10,569 bases of DNA from Fusobacteriota bacterium (GTDB taxonomy: Bacteria; Fusobacteriota; Fusobacteriia; JAPLKR01): the NCBI GenBank assembly GCA_026387965.1, contig JAPLKR010000053.1:1-10569 (forward strand), in the 5' to 3' direction. How positions within the stretch are numbered: position 1 is the first letter of the stretch; every line of letters begins with the position of its first letter. The notes under the pieces are model-generated. The model was given only the letters and a program-made list of their open reading frames with translations. It was not told the DNA's origin and made no database searches. A program made the translations under genes and the position numbers. This document shows, piece by piece, positions 7,366 through 10,569 of this stretch.

Positions 7366-7580
7366 TATAGTGGTGACTCTAGGAATAAAGAACACAAAAG
7401 ACGTTCAATGAGACTTATGTCGTGATAAATTATCTATATCATGTTTGAAGCTTGAGGCAAATTTATATACTAGAAATGATAATAGGATGTGTCCTAAAGT
7501 GTAGAAAGGGGCTATCCCAAACTGACGTTTTAAAATCATCTCAGCGTTTTTTGAAAAAGCTATTCAAAAAAAAGAGTTTA
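7366..7580. other. intergenic stretch, no gene recognised
   Basis: Neither strand shows a convincing gene. An open frame on the + strand (7452-7655) starts with TTG, has no ribosome site, and reads through the proA terminator hairpin into proA antisense, so it is not credible. GGGGCTATCCC at about 7508-7518 is a short near-symmetrical motif that could be the tip of a lost insertion sequence, but no partner repeat is seen in the window. Confidence 0.5.
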
Positions 7581-7621
7581 GATAGAAGAGAGCAAGTCGC
7601 GACGACTTGCTCTCTTCTATC
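7566..7621 (-). terminator. rho-independent terminator of proBA
   Basis: Perfect 19-base arms (7581-7599 and 7603-7621) pair around a 3-base loop. On the - strand a run of eight T (7566-7573) follows the stem after seven bases. The stem includes the proA stop codon. On the + strand no T-run follows, so it serves the proBA operon. Confidence 0.85.
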
Positions 7622-8858
7622 GTATTTGTCCACTTCCTCGAATTTTATATTTTAAGGTGGTAAGTTCTCTAAGTCCCATAGGACCACGCGCATGCAGTTT
7701 TTGAGTAGAGATACCAATCTCTCCTCCAAAACCGAATTCCCCCCCATCAGTAAATCGTGTTGAGGCATTCACATAGACACAAGCTGCATCCACACAATTT
7801 AAAAAATGCTCAGCATGTGAATAATTTTCTGTGACAATGGCCTCTGAGTGCTTAGAACCATAATGGTTGATATGAGCGATAGCATCCTCAACCGAGTTCA
7901 CAGCTTTAATAGAGAGGATTAAATCTAAATACTCAGTTTCAAAATCTTCTTCGGTGGCTAATATTGCTTTGGGAAAATAGGGAAGTGAAACTTTGCAAAC
8001 CCGCAACTGCACCCCTTTTTCAAGGAGAAGTGTCTCAAGTTTTGAGGTAATTTTAGGAAACATAGTTTCATGAATGAGAAGTGTTTCCATGGCATTACAC
8101 ACGCCTGGTCTTTGAGTTTTTGCATTGATGATAATTTGAAGTGCTTTTTGTATGTCAGCAAACTCATCAATATAGATATGGCAAAGTCCTGAACCTGTTT
8201 CGATCATAGGGATTTCAGAGTGTTTTAAAATATACGTTTTTAAACTCTTTCCGCCTCGTGGAATAACAACATCAATGTACTCGTGGTGCGTTAGCAGAGT
8301 ATCAAGAATTTCGCGTTCTTCCTTATCAATAAATGCAAAGGCCTCTTGGCGAACGCCATGGAATTTAAGTACATTTGAAAAGAGGGTAAAGAGTGCAGTG
8401 TTGGTGTGAAGTGCATCGCTTCCCCCACGAAGTATCATACTATTTCCTGATTTTAAAGCAAGTGATAGGGCATCAATGGTAACATTTGGGCGTGATTCAT
8501 AGATCATCAAAATCAAACCAATGGGAACTCGTACTTGTTCAATAGACATCCCATTTCCATGTAAAAATCCATGGGTGATTTCACCAAGGGGAGATTTTAA
8601 TTGACCTATTTGCTCCACAGTTTTTGCCATATCTTGAAGTTTGCGTTCAGACAGAGTAAGCCGTTCTATAAAGGCTTTAGAAAGTTTTTTCAAAATCCCT
8701 TTTTCAATATCTTTTTGATTCTCTTGAAGAACAAACTGAGAGTTTTTTAGAATTTCAACGGATAAAGAGTTTAAAATTTCAGTGCGTAATGTATCGCTCA
8801 TAGAAGTTATTTCAGCTGAAACAGCTTTGACATTTTTGACAAGACTTAGAGTATCCAT
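7617..8858 (-). CDS. proA: gamma-glutamyl phosphate reductase
   Basis: ProA reduces gamma-glutamyl phosphate with NADPH to glutamate-5-semialdehyde, the second step of proline synthesis, in the cytoplasm. It belongs to the aldehyde dehydrogenase superfamily. The 413 residues match the family's length. Visible landmarks are RVPIGLILMIYESRPNVTID (110-129), LRGG (143-146), IPRGGKSL (199-206), the catalytic-cysteine motif RPGVCNAMETLL with Cys254, and the C-terminal GGEFGFGGEIGISTQKLHAR. AAGGAG lies six bases before the ATG. It follows proB by 33 bases in the usual proB-proA order, so the unstable acyl phosphate can pass between the two enzymes. The stop codon lies inside the terminator stem. Confidence 0.97.
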   Translation of the reverse strand: MDTLSLVKNVKAVSAEITSMSDTLRTEILNSLSVEILKNSQFVLQENQKDIEKGILKKLSKAFIERLTLSERKLQDMAKTVEQIGQLKSPLGEITHGFLHGNGMSIEQVRVPIGLILMIYESRPNVTIDALSLALKSGNSMILRGGSDALHTNTALFTLFSNVLKFHGVRQEAFAFIDKEEREILDTLLTHHEYIDVVIPRGGKSLKTYILKHSEIPMIETGSGLCHIYIDEFADIQKALQIIINAKTQRPGVCNAMETLLIHETMFPKITSKLETLLLEKGVQLRVCKVSLPYFPKAILATEEDFETEYLDLILSIKAVNSVEDAIAHINHYGSKHSEAIVTENYSHAEHFLNCVDAACVYVNASTRFTDGGEFGFGGEIGISTQKLHARGPMGLRELTTLKYKIRGSGQIR

Positions 8859-8891
8859 AATTCTCCTTTTTAGTGTGAAGGGACTTTCTTT

Positions 8892-10010
8892 CTAAAGTGA
8901 GTTAAGCACATAGATATTATTGATGTGAACCACAACAGCGTAATCAAAATATCCGAGAGTATCTAATATTTGGGATGATTGTTTCCCTTTGATATGTTCA
9001 ATTTCTTTTGAAGTATAATTGGAAACACCAATAGCGATTTCATCACCCGTTGGAGAGCAAATTGAAACAGTATCATTCTTTTTAAATTCACCAAAAACAG
9101 AGAGGATACCGATGGGAAGAAGGCTTTTGTGTTTTAAGATTGCATGAACAGCGCCTTCATCAATGATGAGTTTTCCGACTCTTTTACTACCATAGGTAAT
9201 CCAGTGTTTTTTAGTGGAAAGTGAGATGATTTTGGCTTTAAACATAGTGCATTTAGCGCAACCTTGAAGTATTGAGTGCAAAATATCGGGCTCTTTTCCA
9301 TTTGCGATAATCGTATCTATTCCATAATTGGTCGCAATTTCAGCAGCAGTGATTTTTGTTATCATACCGCCAGTTCCGAGTTTACTGCCGGGACTACCTG
9401 CCATGTGTTTAATTTTAGACGTAATTTTTTCAATTACCGCCACAAATTTTGCCTCTGGATGAGTATTGGGGTTAGCGGTGTAAAGTCCATCAATATCAGT
9501 AAGTAAAATGAGTAAATCTGCTTCGATTAAGGAGGCTGTGAGAGCAGAAAGGGTATCGTTATCTCCAACTTTGATTTCGCTTGTTACTACGGCATCATTT
9601 TCATTAACAATAGGAATGATACCTTTTTCAAGAAGCGTTGAAAAGGTATCTCTAATCGTTAAAAAACGCTTTCTTACGCCGATATCTTCACGGGTGAGAA
9701 GAATTTGAGCCACTGTTTTAGAATATTCAGAAAAGAATTTTTGATAGAGGTGAGAAAGTGCCAGCTGCCCAACAGCAGCACAGGCTTGTTTTTCTGGAAG
9801 TGTTTTGGGTTTTTCGAGGTATCCAAGTTTCCCCATACCAGCACCTACCGCTCCAGAGGTGACCAAACAGATCTCATGGCCTTCATTATGAAGAGCACTA
9901 AGCACACGGCATAATTTTTCCATTCTGAAAATATTAAGAAGTCCGTTGCTGTGAGTAAGGGTAGAAGTGCCAACTTTAACTACAATACGGTGATAGTTTT
10001 TTATATTCAT
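8892..10010 (-). CDS. proB: glutamate 5-kinase with C-terminal PUA domain
   Basis: ProB phosphorylates glutamate to gamma-glutamyl phosphate with ATP, the first and proline-inhibited step of proline synthesis. The N-terminal amino-acid kinase domain (about 1-258) shows VVKVGTSTL (10-18), TSGAVGAGMGKLG (51-63), NENDAV (137-142), GDNDTLSA (149-156), LLTDIDGLYTANP (169-181) and LGTGGMITK (211-219). The remainder, about 275-365, fits the PUA domain, as expected for the long form of the enzyme (372 residues). A GGAGA lies just before the ATG. Control by proline feedback is expected from the family but was not tested here. The promoter lies about 40 bases upstream. proC is not in the window. Confidence 0.97.
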   Translation of the reverse strand: MNIKNYHRIVVKVGTSTLTHSNGLLNIFRMEKLCRVLSALHNEGHEICLVTSGAVGAGMGKLGYLEKPKTLPEKQACAAVGQLALSHLYQKFFSEYSKTVAQILLTREDIGVRKRFLTIRDTFSTLLEKGIIPIVNENDAVVTSEIKVGDNDTLSALTASLIEADLLILLTDIDGLYTANPNTHPEAKFVAVIEKITSKIKHMAGSPGSKLGTGGMITKITAAEIATNYGIDTIIANGKEPDILHSILQGCAKCTMFKAKIISLSTKKHWITYGSKRVGKLIIDEGAVHAILKHKSLLPIGILSVFGEFKKNDTVSICSPTGDEIAIGVSNYTSKEIEHIKGKQSSQILDTLGYFDYAVVVHINNIYVLNSL

Positions 10011-10048
10011 AGTTTCTCCAATGATTTTTAATATGGGACTCTTTACTT

Positions 10049-10077
10049 ATTGTAGCACGAAGAGAGAGAAATGTTGA
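10049..10077 (-). promoter_or_regulatory. putative sigma-70 promoter of proBA with extended -10
   Basis: On the - strand, TACAAT (10049-10054) is preceded by TGC, giving an extended -10. Seventeen bases upstream is TCAACA (10072-10077), matching four of six -35 bases. It lies about 40 bases before the proB ATG, a good leader length. Confidence 0.65.
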
Positions 10078-10145
10078 GTAGATCTTGAGGAACGCGTATA
10101 AAAATATTGAGTATATTTAAAAAAAAAGGAAATCATATTTTTTAA

Positions 10146-10192
10146 AACCTCAATTGTCAAATTAAGTTGCACTTAATTTGACAATTGAGGTT
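10146..10192. repeat. perfect 22-bp inverted repeat at the IS end
   Basis: Arms at 10146-10167 and 10171-10192 are exactly complementary around the loop TGC. The outer part begins AACCTCAATTG and the inner part ends ATTAAGT. The inner arm (10171-10192) lies in the transposase coding end, and the transposase stop (TGA on the - strand, 10157-10159) lies in the outer arm. It may be the element's terminal repeat abutting a second copy, a palindromic target, or a transposase terminator. Confidence 0.9.
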
Positions 10193-10569
10193 CGCCCAGA
10201 AAACTTCATGGGGCGTTTTGTAATTAAGTACTTTTCTTGGTCTGTTATTCAATTGAGTAGCTACGTCTCTAATTTCTTTATCTGAAATAGTATTGAAGTC
10301 CGTTCCTTTTGGAAAATACTTCCTTAATAATCCATTTGTATTCTCGTTAGTTCCTCTTTCCCATGAATGGTGAGGAAGTGCGTAATAATAGTTGATTTCT
10401 AGAAACTTAGATATTTCCTCGAACCTAGAAAACTCTTTCCCATTATCAGATGTAAATGTCTTTAATCCTTCTTTTGGAATATTTCTAAAAAGCAATTTTG
10501 TTGCTTCTAATACGCCTTTACTCCTAGTTTCTTTGAGTTTTTCAACGAACAAATAACGAGTTTTTCGTT
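10157..10569 (-). CDS. IS30-family transposase, C-terminal part
   Basis: This frame is open through the window edge, so the N-terminus lies outside. It encodes the catalytic domain of an IS30-type DDE transposase, which cuts and joins the ends of the element. Visible are TFTSDNGKEF, holding the second catalytic Asp, PHHSWERGTNENTNGLLRKY, holding the expected catalytic Glu, KYFPKGTDF, and NNRPRKVLNYKTPHEVF near the end. These are strong family signatures. The last residues (NLNCQIKCNLI) are encoded in the palindrome, and the stop is TGA at 10157-10159. No lesion is seen in the visible part, so this end may be functional. The first catalytic Asp is not visible because it lies upstream. Confidence 0.95.
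   Translation of the reverse strand, partial: RKTRYLFVEKLKETRSKGVLEATKLLFRNIPKEGLKTFTSDNGKEFSRFEEISKFLEINYYYALPHHSWERGTNENTNGLLRKYFPKGTDFNTISDKEIRDVATQLNNRPRKVLNYKTPHEVFWANLNCQIKCNLI

Larger units (their letters stand above)
10146..10569 (-). mobile_element. IS30-family insertion sequence, 3' end, cut by window edge
   Basis: The transposase C-terminal half and the terminal inverted repeat mark the right-hand end of an IS30-type element, whose remainder lies beyond base 10569. Its exact boundary is uncertain within the palindrome (10146-10192). It sits about 135 bases upstream of the proB start, transcribed in the same direction. Confidence 0.85.

Noticed and set aside
7508-7518. GGGGCTATCCC as an insertion-sequence tip
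   Set aside because: It is short, with no matching repeat elsewhere in the window and no transposase next to it.
7452-7655. 67-residue open frame on the + strand
   Set aside because: It has a TTG start and no ribosome site, and it reads through the proA terminator and antisense to proA.
1-10569. CRISPR array, tRNA or rRNA genes
   Set aside because: No regularly spaced direct repeats and no tRNA-like or rRNA-like stretch were seen on reading.

Overview
This AT-rich window carries two intact metabolic gene blocks, a decayed stretch between them, and the end of an insertion sequence at the right edge. Overall composition, gene style and weak -35 promoters suggest a Gram-negative bacterium, most likely Campylobacterota (Sulfurospirillum-like). 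That placement is inferred from sequence style and no marker gene proves it.

Left block (about 1-5700, + strand). A putative promoter and a strong GGAGG site lead into anmK (anhydro-N-acetylmuramic acid kinase). It overlaps by 11 bases a sugar-porter-type MFS transporter, followed closely by a second, paralogous MFS transporter and then by ade (adenine deaminase). The short gaps and the overlap indicate one operon. The mix is unusual because cell-wall sugar recycling, two transporters and purine salvage sit together. The first transporter ends at a TGA exactly where its paralogue has the Gly of the PETKG signature. It also has Arg where the paralogue has a Gln in the fifth membrane helix.

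Middle (about 5700-7580, + strand). This is a gene graveyard. In order it holds about 200 bases with no recognisable gene, a broken NTP pyrophosphohydrolase (MazG-like, COG4997 type), a frameshifted beta-strand-rich gene, one intact gene for a small exported protein of unknown function, and a broken HxlR-family regulator. The regulator's frame runs straight into the C-terminal end of another beta-rich protein. Some 215 bases without a recognisable gene follow.

Right block (7581-10080, - strand). A proB-proA operon makes the first two enzymes of proline synthesis. It has an extended -10 promoter upstream of proB and a perfect 19-bp hairpin terminator that includes the proA stop codon. The operon converges on the decayed region.

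Right edge (about 10146-10569). This is the 3' end of an IS30-family transposase gene on the - strand. It reads into a perfect 22-bp inverted repeat with a 3-base loop that marks the element's end. I found no wholly new system here. The most unusual points are the transporter pair with the TGA-for-Gly change, the chimeric pseudogenes, and the palindromic IS end.
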